This document shows, one piece after another, positions 18,142 to 27,075 of a stretch of DNA of 36,688 nt. The stretch covers positions 1 through 36,688 of the forward strand of contig JACZRV010000028.1 in assembly GCA_022574555.1 (NCBI GenBank), given 5' to 3'. The notes beneath the pieces are model-generated. The model made no database searches and was not told where the DNA came from. It saw only the letters and a list, made by a program, of their open reading frames with translations. The translations under genes were made by a program, and so were the position numbers. The stretch's first letter is position 1, and each line of letters opens with the position of its first letter. This DNA comes from SAR324 cluster bacterium (lineage in GTDB: Bacteria; SAR324; JACQKK01).

Positions 18142-18806
18142 CTAACCCAACTTCCGCACTGGTTGGGCTGAGGTAGGCCATGGGTGGGGACATGGTGTTT
18201 TTGAGTCACTACGAAGTGTGCGGTTTGAGCGGTCCTTGGGCGGCGTAGTGGTGTCGTTGGGGAAAGAGGGCTCGGGGGATGGCGAGCCTGTCGTAGATTT
18301 CCCGGTGTTGGCCCTCGGGGGTGGTGTTGACCCAACTTCCGTACTGGTGTCGGCGGTGTTGCCGGAGAAGACCTCGTGGGCCTTGACGAATCCCTCGGCG
18401 GTGAGCACCAGCCCCACGCAGACCTGTTTGCAGTCGGAGCGCTTGTCGCGCGAATAGCCCCGCCGGGCCTTGGGATTGGCCGCGGCCTGGCCCTCGAAGC
18501 AGGTGGAGGTGAGGTCGTAGAGCAGCACCGTGTCCCCGATCCCGGTGGCGCAGCAGGGCGCCGGAGACCCGGTAGAGCGGATCTGCGCCCAGCCGGCGGA
18601 AATCCGGCCCCAGGGTGAGCAACGTCCGCTGCCGGGGACCCTGGGCCGTGCGATGGCTCTCGGCCACCGAGAAGGAGCGATACGACTTGCCGCATTCTGC
18701 ACTACATCGCCCCAGCCAACTATCCAATCCAATGAAAACAAGCACTTACGCCCCTAAAACCCGTCCAAATCCTCCATTCCATGGAAATGGTGCGGAAGTT
18801 GGGCTA
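18142..18806. mobile_element. Insertion-sequence remnant with terminal inverted repeats and an internal third copy
   Basis: The left end, CTAACCCAACTTCCGCAC, is mirrored at the right end by GTGCGGAAGTTGGGCTAG (18790-18806 region). A third copy, GACCCAACTTCCGTACTGGT, lies at 18329-18348 in the same orientation as the left end. The element is about 665 bp, too short for a complete element of the transposase family inside it. No clear target duplication is visible. It looks like an internally deleted, MITE-like derivative, possibly one element nested in another. Confidence 0.7.
18335..18745 (-). pseudogene. IS4/IS1634-type transposase fragment, frameshifted
   Basis: Minus-strand reading gives SFSVAESHRTAQGPRQRTLL in one frame. 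After a shift it gives LLYDLTSTCFEGQAAANPKA, GYSRDKRSDCKQVCVGLVLT and AHEVFSGNTADTST in another. These match the catalytic core start of IS1634-like DDE transposases. Reading then runs directly into the internal terminal-repeat copy at 18329-18348, so the C-terminal half is lost. It is not functional. Confidence 0.8.
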
Positions 18807-18820
18807 GTGGAGCGAGATGG

Positions 18821-18885
18821 CTGATCAATTGTGCTGATCAACTGTGCTGATCAACTGTGCTGATTAACTGTGCCGATTAACTGCA
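18821..18885. repeat. Five tandem 13-bp repeats
   Basis: Units starting at 18821, 18834, 18847, 18860 and 18873 follow CTGATCAACTGTG with one to three changes each. The array lies between the insertion-sequence remnant and the rhodanese gene. Its last unit overlaps the rhodanese stop codon, so the array forms the 3' end of that transcript. The units contain TGATCA or a variant. They may be protein-binding sites or a product of slippage. Confidence 0.85.
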
Positions 18886-19344
18886 GGGGATACCGAAGGT
18901 GTTGGCATCGGGAAGGGATTGTGAATGTCCGGCGGCCTTGGCCCGCTTCACTTCGAGTCCGGCGGCCACCCATGCCGCCATACCGCCGTCGAGGCTGTAG
19001 ACCTGATCAAAGCCCAGTTCCTTGGCCCGGGCCGCAGCGCGGGCGCTGCGCACGCCGGTGCGGCAAACCATCAGGACGGGCGAATTCTTGTCGATCTTGC
19101 CGCCGAGCCCCTCGGCCAGGATGCGGCCCAGGGAGATATTGAGCGCGCCGTCGATATAGCCCAGTTCCTCGGCCAATTCGTAGACCTCACGTACGTCGAC
19201 GATCACCAGATCGGTACGCTGCGCGGCCGTTTGCGGCGACATTAGGATAAATTCCGGCTGATCCGCGAAAAGAGCAGGTGCGGCGAGCAATGCCGCTACC
19301 ATCCATCCCGCAATCAGCCCCAACGTGCTCCAAGTTCTGTACAT
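18877..19344 (-). CDS. Periplasmic single-domain rhodanese
   Basis: About 155 residues from the ATG at 19344; an ATG three codons upstream at 19353 is equally in frame. A signal peptide (LGLIAGWMVAALLAAPALFA) precedes a rhodanese domain with VIVDVREVYE, the active loop CRTGVRSARAA with catalytic Cys, and YSLDGGMAAWVAAGLEV. Rhodaneses transfer sulfane sulfur. The substrate is unknown, and the persulfide-dioxygenase-like gene at 8013 is not linked. The extreme C-terminus (NTFGIPCS) sits on the tandem repeat, so the repeat may have replaced the original end. The next 260 bases upstream hold no gene. Confidence 0.88.
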   Translation of the reverse strand: MYRTWSTLGLIAGWMVAALLAAPALFADQPEFILMSPQTAAQRTDLVIVDVREVYELAEELGYIDGALNISLGRILAEGLGGKIDKNSPVLMVCRTGVRSARAAARAKELGFDQVYSLDGGMAAWVAAGLEVKRAKAAGHSQSLPDANTFGIPCS

Positions 19345-19573
19345 GATTGGCATCCCAAGATTTACGTATACCGCGAATACCGAACGGGTCGGACGTGTGG
19401 AAATCTGTCATGTATTGACCGATATCCTACATCACATCGCGGCCCGAGTCACCTCCGATTTTCACAACCATCCCACCACTGCATTCCGTAAATTAAAGGA
19501 GAAGACGAATAACCGCGCTGACCGAGGCTACGTTACCCTTGCAGTGGTCGTTTTGTGCCGCCGCTAAATGCGA

Positions 19574-19627
19574 ATGAACGCCGATCGCCATGACATGAAT
19601 TTCTTGCCCGCGGTTATCGGCGTTCAT
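19574..19627. repeat. Perfect 12-bp inverted repeat
   Basis: ATGAACGCCGAT (19574-19585) is mirrored by ATCGGCGTTCAT (19616-19627) across 30 bases. The right arm covers the stop of the TPR remnant. It could be the end of a lost mobile element or a terminator-like structure. Confidence 0.45.
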
Positions 19628-19860
19628 CGGCGGTTCCATGGTACGGCGCAAATCCCCGAAACGGCTCGCCCTCCTCGATCCGCCCCCGCAGCCCTTCCGA
19701 CTGCTCGATCCACCAAGTCATCTCCATCTCGTGGAACAGCGTAGTGGCTTCGTCGAGCTGCTCGCGGGCGGCGTCCAAATCGCCCTTCTTATGGAGGCAC
19801 TCGGCGTAGCGGAAGTGGATGATGGCAAGTCGCGGCTGTGGGTAGCCATCAGCCCGGGGC
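19614..19860 (-). pseudogene. TPR C-terminal tail of a larger regulator (remnant)
   Basis: About 80 codons with PRLAIIHFRYAECLHKKGDL, DAAREQLDEATTLFHEME and GRIEEGEPFRGFAPY, ending in TAA. This resembles the last TPR unit and tail found at the C-terminus of large adenylate-cyclase or ATPase-type TPR regulators. No start or upstream domains are present in this frame. The remnant is joined directly to the end of the HAMP-containing pseudogene in another frame, so a deletion probably fused two genes or removed the middle of one. Confidence 0.55.
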
Positions 19861-20753
19861 GTTGCGGTCCTTTTGGCCGCTTTCCCCTGTTAGCTCATTC
19901 AATTGCGTCCTTAATTCGCGGTTGGAACGCACCAATTTGTCGCGCTGGGATTTCAATCCCTCGACCATCTCCCCAAAGGCGCCGAGAAGCAAGACGATCT
20001 CGTTGCGCCCCTGACGGTGGGGCACGTCCACGTCGTAATTTCCGGACGCGATATCCACCGCGGCTTGCCTGAGTTTCAGTAAGGGGCGCATGCGTTGTTT
20101 CGTCAGCGTCCACGAAACCGCCATCTCCACCACGATCACCGCCAGGGCGCTGAGCAAAATGAACCAATTACGCCGGGAAATTTCTCGTGCCAAACCAGTC
20201 GCGTCGTCATTCAACATCAGGATGCCCTGACCTTACCTTCCAGCTTCAGGGGATAGTTGACCTGGTAGAACTGGGAGTTACCGCTGGTGAAAAGGCGGGT
20301 TTCCCCCAGTTCCCCTGTGTTCCAGGCCTCCAGGGCCGCGGCGTGTGTGGCCGGAAACCGCTCGTGCAACGTTACCGGTGCACCCAGGTCGAACCAATCG
20401 TTGCCGTCAGCCACATAGACGAAGCCCTTCACGTCGTCGTAGCGGTATACCACCGCGTTATCGACCAGGTATTCCCGTTGGATGCGGCTCAACGCGGAAA
20501 CCAATCGCTTGTGCGGCGCGGTCAAAATCGCCTTGGGGTCGGCCAGGGAGGCCACATCCAAAACATCGATCGAGTTAGCACTACGCTGCGCCACCACGCT
20601 CAACCGGGCTGAAAGCGTATCCACCAGATCATGCTCGGTGTCCTTCATATTGAGCAAGGCGATGGGCAGCACCATCAGCATCAGGATCGCCAGGAACGTG
20701 ACCACGTTGACCACGGCCACCGAATAGAGGGGATTGAACGAGATCTTTTTCAT
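19849..20753 (-). pseudogene. Membrane sensor with HAMP domain, frameshifted and C-terminally truncated
   Basis: From the ATG at 20753: a membrane segment (VAVVNVVTFLAILMLMVLPI), a periplasmic sensor of about 150 residues ending QVNYPLKLEGKV, then a stop caused by a one-base loss near 20226. The next frame continues GILMLNDDATGLAREISRRN, a second membrane segment (WFILLSALAVIVVEMAVSW), a HAMP domain (RMRPLLKLRQAAVDIASGNY) and a coiled coil, ending at 19849. The expected output domain (cyclase, kinase or chemotaxis signalling) is missing. It is probably the N-terminal half of a signalling protein that has decayed. Confidence 0.7.
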
Positions 20754-21730
20754 TTTATTGGTTATCGCGGCGGTTCGGGTTGAGACACGGGAAGCCGGAC
20801 GGGCAGCGGAGCAACCCCCGGGGCTGTGCCAAGGAATCCGCACTTTCTACCTGTTACATAGATTCGGATTAAACGAAATATCCGGGTTCTGCCCCGTGCA
20901 CAGTAAGGGAGCTAACACACGGGAGACCCGCACCGCTCCCGATGGCCGCACGAACGGCGCCGGCAATACGGTCCGCGGGGCGCGGGCGAGTGTGCAATAT
21001 TCGGTGCTCTCATCAGTATCAATGGGCTGCTCTCTCACCAAATCGGGGTGCGCCGCAACAGGCGGTGGTTGAATCAAGGGCGCCGAAAGGGATGTGGCGC
21101 TTGTGGACGTTGACGCTCCGTACTGGCGGGAGGATTGTGTCATTGTTTACATTCGTTGACGTTTAACGATTCAGTATCTACGATCATATCCGCGATTGGG
21201 CGGCATCCATGAAGCGTAGCAAATAGGGCTGGCAGGCGGCCTTCGATTATCCTATAGAAGGACATACTTATTTCAGGTAAAAATTAAAATATATTTTTCT
21301 AATATTAGTAATTCCGGTTAACTATCCCTGATGCACCCTGATAGATTCCGCGGGCGGCGGGGCGCAGAGGGCTTCCGGCAGGGCTTGCCGACCATTTTCG
21401 GAATAGACGCCGGTTTTCGAAAAATATCTTTTGGCGGGCGAACATCCCGGCAACATCAACGTTTATTCTGTCACGGAGATTGCTCTTTTCCACAATTCCA
21501 CGAGTGTGCGCGCTTACACAAAACCGGTCATGGATTGTGCTATTTTCATGGCCATCGGGAACCGTATTTTTCACAAAGACCTCACGATTAAAACACTAAA
21601 TACTGATTGTCTTGTAGTAAGGTAATCTTATCCGGAGTGCGTATTAATAATAGCATCGATTTTTTATTTTAATACCGCACCAAACCACCTGCACCTCCAA
21701 GGGGATCGACTGAACCACATCAGTTGTAGA
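20754..21730. other. Gene-poor stretch upstream of the large kinase
   Basis: No recognisable gene. Segments around 21245-21325 and 21590-21690 are very AT-rich and may contain promoters for the kinase at 21731. An open frame at about 21400-21625 (KYLLAGEHPGNINVYSVTE) looks somewhat protein-like, but it has no start signal and no known family, so it may be a gene remnant. Confidence 0.4.
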
Positions 21731-24700
21731 GTGATGCAAAACGCCCGAAAGACCAAAACCGAACTGCTCGGCGAGTTGAAGGACTTGCGCCACGATCACG
21801 CCGAACTCGGGCAAAAAGAACAGGCGTTGCAGGAGAGCCTGGAGCGCTATCGCAACCTGATCGAGGGTTCGATTCAGGGAATATTTGTTCACCGCAATAA
21901 CAAAGCTCTGTTTGCGAATGAAACATGCGCGCAGCTTTACGGATACGAGAGCGCGGAAGAATTCATGAAGCTCGAATCGTTGCTGCATCTGATTCATCCA
22001 GACGAGTTGAAAAAATTGCTGGGCTACCAAAAGGCGCGGTTGGCTGGAGATCCCGCACCAGACCGGTACGAATTTCGGGGGAGGAGGAAGGACGGATCGG
22101 CAATTTGGCTGGAGCATCTGGTTTCCAGGGTCGATTGGGACGACGGGCCGGCTATCCAATCGACTGTGATTGATATCACCCAACGAAAAAAAGCCGAAGC
22201 AGCCCAGCGCGAGACCGAATCGCGATATTTCGATCTGGTGGAGGGCTCGATCCAGGGGATCGCGGTTCATCGCGACAACAAACCCCTGTTCGTCAATGAC
22301 GCATTTGCGGCAATATTTGGTTACGCCAAGGGCGAGATCCTGGCGATGGAAAACTGGGAACCCCTGCTGGCGCCGCACGAGCGCGAAAGAATCAAGGCCC
22401 TATGGGATGCCCGCATGGCCGGAAAAGCGTTGCCCAGGCAAATCGAGATGCAGGGTCTCTGCAAGGACGGCTCGCTGATCTGGTATAACGCCATCCCCCG
22501 CGTGGTCAACTGGGAAGGCGAGCCCGCGATCCAGATTTCCTGTATCGACATCACTGAGCGTAAGCAAGCCGAGGCGGCACTGCGGGAAAGCGAATCCCGT
22601 ATCCGCAAATTCTCCGACTCGGTGCCGGTCTTTCTGTCCTATATCGACCGCGAATTTCGTTACCGCTATGCCAACCGGACCTACACGGAAAGCCTGGGCA
22701 AAACGGAAGACGAGGTGATCGGCGCCAGCGTGGAAGAGTTGCTCGGCGCGGAGGCGTTCACGTTGATACGACCCCATGCCGAGCGGGCATTGGCCGGGGA
22801 GGAAGTGAACTGGGAGACCAGCTTTCCCCTTGGCCAGATGGGAAGGCGCAACTTCATGGCGCGGTATGTTCCCGATCGGGACCAAGCGGGCGAAGTGGTC
22901 GGATTTTACGCGGCGGTCATTGACATTACCGAACGCAAGCAGGCCGAGGCCGCATTACGGGAAAGCGAGGAGCGGTTCCGCTGGGTGGCCGAACACGTGC
23001 CGGCGATGTTCTACCGGCACTCCCTCTCCCAAAGGTCTGAATTTCAATTCCACTACGTCAGCCCCTACTCTACCGCGCTGACCGGTTACACGCCGGAAGA
23101 GTTCTATGAGGACCCCACCCTGATCCAGCGCTTTCATCCGGATGACCTGCCCGGTTGGCATGAACAAATGAACCAAGTGGCACGGGAGAAACGGAATTGG
23201 TCCTGCGAGATTCGCTATCGCCACAAGGAGGGGCATTACATCTGGATCCGGGCGGAGGCTTGGCGCAATTACGGGGAGGACGGGCTTATCGAGGCGGCGG
23301 GCTATTGGGTGGACATTTCCGACAGCAAACGGGCCGAGGAAGAATTGCGGGAGAGCGAAGAGCGATTCCTCTGGGTGGCCGAGCATGTGCCGGCCATGTT
23401 CTACCGATTTATAATCTCCCCCGAATCGGAACTACAATTCTACTTCGTCAGCCCTTATGCGCGTACGCTCACGGGTTTCACACCGGAAGAGATCTACCGA
23501 GACTCTGCCTTGCTGTCCGGGCGCTTACACCCGGCAAACGTGGTTGGCTGGCGGGCAAACCTCGAAAGGGTGGCCAGAGAGAAACGGGATTGGTTCTACG
23601 AGGTGCAATATCGCCACAAAACGGGGGGCTATATTTGGGTCCGTACCCAAGCCTGGCGAAACTATCGCGACGATGGAGCGATTGAAGGAATTGGTTACTG
23701 GATCGATATATCCGAGAGCAAGCAGGCCGAGGATGCACTGCGCGAAAGCCAGGAGCGGTACCGGGATCTGGTGGAAGGCTCTCTTGAAGGGATCGTGATC
23801 CACAAGGATTTCAAGATCGTATTCGCCAACCAGGCCATGGCGGATATGTTCGGCATGGAGTCCGTGAACGAGTTGTTGGAACTGCCCAGCTTTTTGTCTT
23901 TGATCGCTCCTCATGAGCACGAGCGAATCGAAGGATATAAGAACGCCCGAATGGCAGGCGAGGAGCCTCCGGCGCAATTCGAGATCGAGAAAATGCGCAA
24001 GGATGGCTCGCAATTGTGGTTCGAGGTCAAGTCACGAAAGGTCAATTGGGAGGGCGAACCCGCCATCCAGTCCACGATGTACGATATCACCGACCGGAGA
24101 AAGGCCGAACGGGTTCTGGCCGAACACGAAGCGTATCTGACCTCGATTCTGAATACGGCGGTGGACGGGATCATCACGATCACCGACTCGGGGATCGTCG
24201 AGACCTTTAACGAGGCGGCAGCGAAAATGTTCGGGTACGAGCCCGAGGAAATAATCGGCCGCGATATCAATGTCCTCATGCCCACGCCGCACAGGGAGGA
24301 TCACGACGAGTATCTCCGGCATTACCTGAAAACGGGCGAAAAGCGCATCATCGGCATCGGACGGGAGGTCACCGCACGCCGCAAGGACGGCTCCGACTTT
24401 CCCCTCGCTTTGGACGTGAGCGAGGTGCGCGTCGGCGATCGCAGGGCGTTCACCGGCATCGTGCGCGACATCACGGGAATAAAACGGATCGAGGCACAGT
24501 TGATTGAGGCTTCCCAGGCCAAGTCCGCTTTCATCTCCAACATGAGCCACGAGTTGCGCACGCCGCTGAATGCCATCATCGGCTTCACCCAACTCCTGAT
24601 GAGAGACCAGGACATCACCGAGCGTCAGATGGAAGATCTGAAGATCATCTCGACCAGCGGCGATCATTTGATGGAACTGATCAATGACGTCCTGGATATC

Positions 24701-25888
24701 CACAAGATCGAAGCCGGTAAATTGGAGGTCAACCGCGAGCAGTTCGACCTGCATCACACGTTGTCCACAATCGCCGACATGTTTCGCCTCCGCTGCGATA
24801 TAAAGAATCTCGATCTGCACCTGGAGATCGATCCCGCGGTATCCCACTACGTACATGGCGATCAGCGCAAGCTGCGGCAAATCCTGATCAATTTGCTGGG
24901 GAACGCGGTCAAGTTCACCGAGCAGGGGCAAATCCGCCTCACGGTGAAGGGAGCGTCGGAAACCATCCATTTCTCCGTACGCGATACGGGATCTGGGCTC
25001 ACGACCGAAGATTTGCAAACGATCCTCGAACCGTTCCGCCAGGCGCATTACGGCCAGGAGGGTACGGGCCTCGGATTGGCGATCACCAAAAACTTCGTCG
25101 AGTTGCTGGGCGGGACGCTGGAGGTCGAATCGACCGTGGGCAAGGGCAGCGAATTCTCGTTCGCCATTTCTTTGCCTCCCTTGGGAGACAATACCGGCGC
25201 GAACATGGGCCTGCCGGATAAGGTCGCGGGACTGATGGATGATCGGTCACCGCGCATCATGATTGTCGATGACGACCCGACAACCAGGAGATATCTGACC
25301 GAAACATTGGGGGCGATCGGCTTCAGCACCGCACAGGCGGCAAACGGGAAGGAAGCGATCGAGCGGATCGCTTCGTTCCATCCCGACCTGGTGCTCATGG
25401 ACATCCGTATGCCGGTCATGGACGGGCTGGAAGCGACACGCCGCATCGTGGCTTCCAACGATAGCTCCACGCCGATCATCGTCGCATTGACCGCGGGCAT
25501 GCTGGACACACCACGCGAAGACCTGATCGAAGCGGGATGCCGCGAGGTAATCCCCAAGCCCTTCGACGAGGAGGTTTTACTGAAAACCATCGGCGGGTTG
25601 CTCGGAATCCAATACCGCTATCGTTCGGCGAACCGGAAATTCGGTGAGCCAAAATCTGAACTACTCGCCCTCGATCGGATTACCCGGATAATGCGGAAGA
25701 CCGACCGGGACGAATTGATGAACGCCTTCCGCATCGGCGACAGAGATACCATGATGGCCATTGCGATGGTGCTTGCCGAGGATGCGGAGTCCTCTCTCCA
25801 GGAATTCGGTAAGACATTGACGGAGCTTCTCAGCCCATACCGGGAGTACGATCTCTCCGAACTGCTGATTGCGTTCGAGCGAAACTGA
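21731..25888 (+). CDS. Soluble hybrid histidine kinase with seven PAS domains including a FixL-type haem-PAS
   Basis: 1385 residues from a GTG with an ATG directly after; no strong ribosome site and no membrane segment. A short coiled coil is followed by PAS domains at about 38-150, 165-278, 286-400, 405-525, 535-655, 663-780 and 790-918. The last has HREDHDEYL (His858) and IIGIGRE (Arg878), the same spacing as the haem-ligand His and the distal Arg of FixL, with RRKDGSDFPLALDVSEV. HisKA follows with SHELRTPLN (His940), a HATPase with NLLGNAVKF and GTGLGLAI, then a receiver with MDIRMPVMDG (Asp1224) and IPKPFD. A helical tail of about 95 residues ends the protein. It is likely an oxygen or redox sensor that phosphorelays to an unlinked partner. 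Confidence 0.93.
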   Translation: MMQNARKTKTELLGELKDLRHDHAELGQKEQALQESLERYRNLIEGSIQGIFVHRNNKALFANETCAQLYGYESAEEFMKLESLLHLIHPDELKKLLGYQKARLAGDPAPDRYEFRGRRKDGSAIWLEHLVSRVDWDDGPAIQSTVIDITQRKKAEAAQRETESRYFDLVEGSIQGIAVHRDNKPLFVNDAFAAIFGYAKGEILAMENWEPLLAPHERERIKALWDARMAGKALPRQIEMQGLCKDGSLIWYNAIPRVVNWEGEPAIQISCIDITERKQAEAALRESESRIRKFSDSVPVFLSYIDREFRYRYANRTYTESLGKTEDEVIGASVEELLGAEAFTLIRPHAERALAGEEVNWETSFPLGQMGRRNFMARYVPDRDQAGEVVGFYAAVIDITERKQAEAALRESEERFRWVAEHVPAMFYRHSLSQRSEFQFHYVSPYSTALTGYTPEEFYEDPTLIQRFHPDDLPGWHEQMNQVAREKRNWSCEIRYRHKEGHYIWIRAEAWRNYGEDGLIEAAGYWVDISDSKRAEEELRESEERFLWVAEHVPAMFYRFIISPESELQFYFVSPYARTLTGFTPEEIYRDSALLSGRLHPANVVGWRANLERVAREKRDWFYEVQYRHKTGGYIWVRTQAWRNYRDDGAIEGIGYWIDISESKQAEDALRESQERYRDLVEGSLEGIVIHKDFKIVFANQAMADMFGMESVNELLELPSFLSLIAPHEHERIEGYKNARMAGEEPPAQFEIEKMRKDGSQLWFEVKSRKVNWEGEPAIQSTMYDITDRRKAERVLAEHEAYLTSILNTAVDGIITITDSGIVETFNEAAAKMFGYEPEEIIGRDINVLMPTPHREDHDEYLRHYLKTGEKRIIGIGREVTARRKDGSDFPLALDVSEVRVGDRRAFTGIVRDITGIKRIEAQLIEASQAKSAFISNMSHELRTPLNAIIGFTQLLMRDQDITERQMEDLKIISTSGDHLMELINDVLDIHKIEAGKLEVNREQFDLHHTLSTIADMFRLRCDIKNLDLHLEIDPAVSHYVHGDQRKLRQILINLLGNAVKFTEQGQIRLTVKGASETIHFSVRDTGSGLTTEDLQTILEPFRQAHYGQEGTGLGLAITKNFVELLGGTLEVESTVGKGSEFSFAISLPPLGDNTGANMGLPDKVAGLMDDRSPRIMIVDDDPTTRRYLTETLGAIGFSTAQAANGKEAIERIASFHPDLVLMDIRMPVMDGLEATRRIVASNDSSTPIIVALTAGMLDTPREDLIEAGCREVIPKPFDEEVLLKTIGGLLGIQYRYRSANRKFGEPKSELLALDRITRIMRKTDRDELMNAFRIGDRDTMMAIAMVLAEDAESSLQEFGKTLTELLSPYREYDLSELLIAFERN

Positions 25889-25918
25889 CCTGGTGCAACT
25901 CCACGGATTTTTCGATCA

Positions 25919-25933
25919 CTTCCGGGCCGGAAG
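25919..25933. terminator. Palindromic hairpin between convergent genes
   Basis: CTTCCGG and CCGGAAG flank one base in the 61-base gap between the convergent kinase and MORN genes. A bidirectional hairpin is plausible here, but no clear T-run follows. Confidence 0.4.
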
Positions 25934-25949
25934 CCCAGACCACCGGGCG

Positions 25950-26702
25950 TCAGTCGCAGGCACATTCGAAATACAATTTGCCATCGCACCCGTCACGGCG
26001 TGTGCCGGTGGAATCCCTTCCCATAAGGCACGTCCAGGAGCCCACGATGCGATCTTTCTCCAGGACACCTTCCTGCCGGGCGGTTCCGTCCTGGTCGTAT
26101 AGCCGAACCACTCCCTGCAACTGACCGTTACGGTAAGACCCCTCCAGGTAGACGCGGCCGTTTTCGTGATACTCGATATAGGGCCCGTCAAGCACGCCCT
26201 TCTTATAGGCCCCTCTTTCACGAACCCGCCCGTTCTCGTAGTACCAGACGTAGGGACCGTTCAATTCGCCTTCGGCAAAGATTTCCTCGCTCTTCACCTT
26301 GCCGGAATCATGGTACCAGCGAATCTCCCCGTGCAGCACGCCCGCCTTGTAGTGGCCGTCGACTTCCTTGACGGCATCGTTGGTCCATTTGGCGAATGGT
26401 CCGTCGCGCACACCGTGGTAATACGTCATCGACCGCTTGATCCAGCCTCCGGGGTAAATCAGTTTATAGACACCGTGCAAGACGCGGGTGCCGGTGCTGT
26501 CGGTATATTCGTAAAAATCCGCGGCGATCCCCGCGTGCAGGATGAAGTGCTCGAGCAGAACTCGTTCCCCGGACGGGGTCGTAATGATCTCACCCGCCTC
26601 CAACCGCACGGTACCCAATCCGGTGGCAAGGGCCACAGCCGCCATGACGCAGATGACCGCCGGTGCAAGGCACCACCTCGTTCTGAAAAGAGCTCCGATC
26701 AT
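25950..26702 (-). CDS. Exported MORN-repeat (MORN_2/YwqK-like) protein
   Basis: 250 residues with an N-terminal signal peptide or anchor (LAPAVICVMAAVALATGLGT). Five or six MORN_2-type repeats follow, such as GVRDGPFAKWTND, GVLHGEIRWYHDSGKV, GELNGPYVWYYENGRV, GVLDGPYIEYHENGRV and GQLQGVVRLYDQDG. The C-terminus is cysteine-containing (CLMGRD, GCDGKLYFECACD) and may form disulfides in the periplasm. Such repeats are annotated as toxin-antitoxin antitoxins in some databases, but nothing here supports that, and no toxin lies next to it. Function unknown. The 345 bases upstream (26703-27047) hold no gene that I can see. Confidence 0.82.
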   Translation of the reverse strand: MIGALFRTRWCLAPAVICVMAAVALATGLGTVRLEAGEIITTPSGERVLLEHFILHAGIAADFYEYTDSTGTRVLHGVYKLIYPGGWIKRSMTYYHGVRDGPFAKWTNDAVKEVDGHYKAGVLHGEIRWYHDSGKVKSEEIFAEGELNGPYVWYYENGRVRERGAYKKGVLDGPYIEYHENGRVYLEGSYRNGQLQGVVRLYDQDGTARQEGVLEKDRIVGSWTCLMGRDSTGTRRDGCDGKLYFECACD

Positions 26703-27047
26703 CGTCCGGCAAATGGGGCGGCGCCAGTTTTCCGGCTTCCGCAGCCATCCAAAAAGGCTTTGGATTGACTAAAGATGTCCCAGGCAAAGGCCCAAAGACA
26801 CCGGGCCGCCGAAAGACACGTCGCATGCGGCTTCGAGTTTCTTAACGGATCCACGCAGGGGTCCATCATGGCACAGGCGCTATAGGTATTCCGTAATCGC
26901 GTGAAGGGCCACCTAATCCCGCCTTCGGTTTGATTTGCCGGCGTTCCAGGCAGTGGACGTTTCCCAGTTCGGCACCAGCGAATGCTGCCTAGCGATTTTG
27001 ACGAATTTATAAAAGTTTCCAGCAGGTCATGACGGCGCGCGGTCTTT

Positions 27048-27075
27048 CTCCTTCGTTACCGCTCCTTCGTTACCG
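27048..27075. repeat. Two tandem copies of a 14-bp unit
   Basis: CTCCTTCGTTACCG occurs at 27048-27061 and again at 27062-27075. The second copy covers the stop codon of the DUF3179 gene, so the duplication lies at the 3' end of that transcript. Confidence 0.8.

Noticed and set aside
18821..18885. CRISPR-like array
   Set aside because: Units of 13 bp are directly adjacent with no spacers, so this is a simple tandem repeat.
20847..21143. Open frame of 98 codons on the minus strand upstream of the kinase
   Set aside because: Ser/Pro/Ala-rich with no domain and no start signal; probably chance.
21431..21625. Plus-strand frame with VYSVTEIALFHNSTSVRAYT
   Set aside because: Somewhat protein-like, but short, without a ribosome site and without a known family; kept only as a note in the gene-poor region.
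25950..26702. Antitoxin of a toxin-antitoxin pair (YwqK-like label)
   Set aside because: The protein is exported, and no toxin-like gene is next to it; only the MORN repeats support any name.
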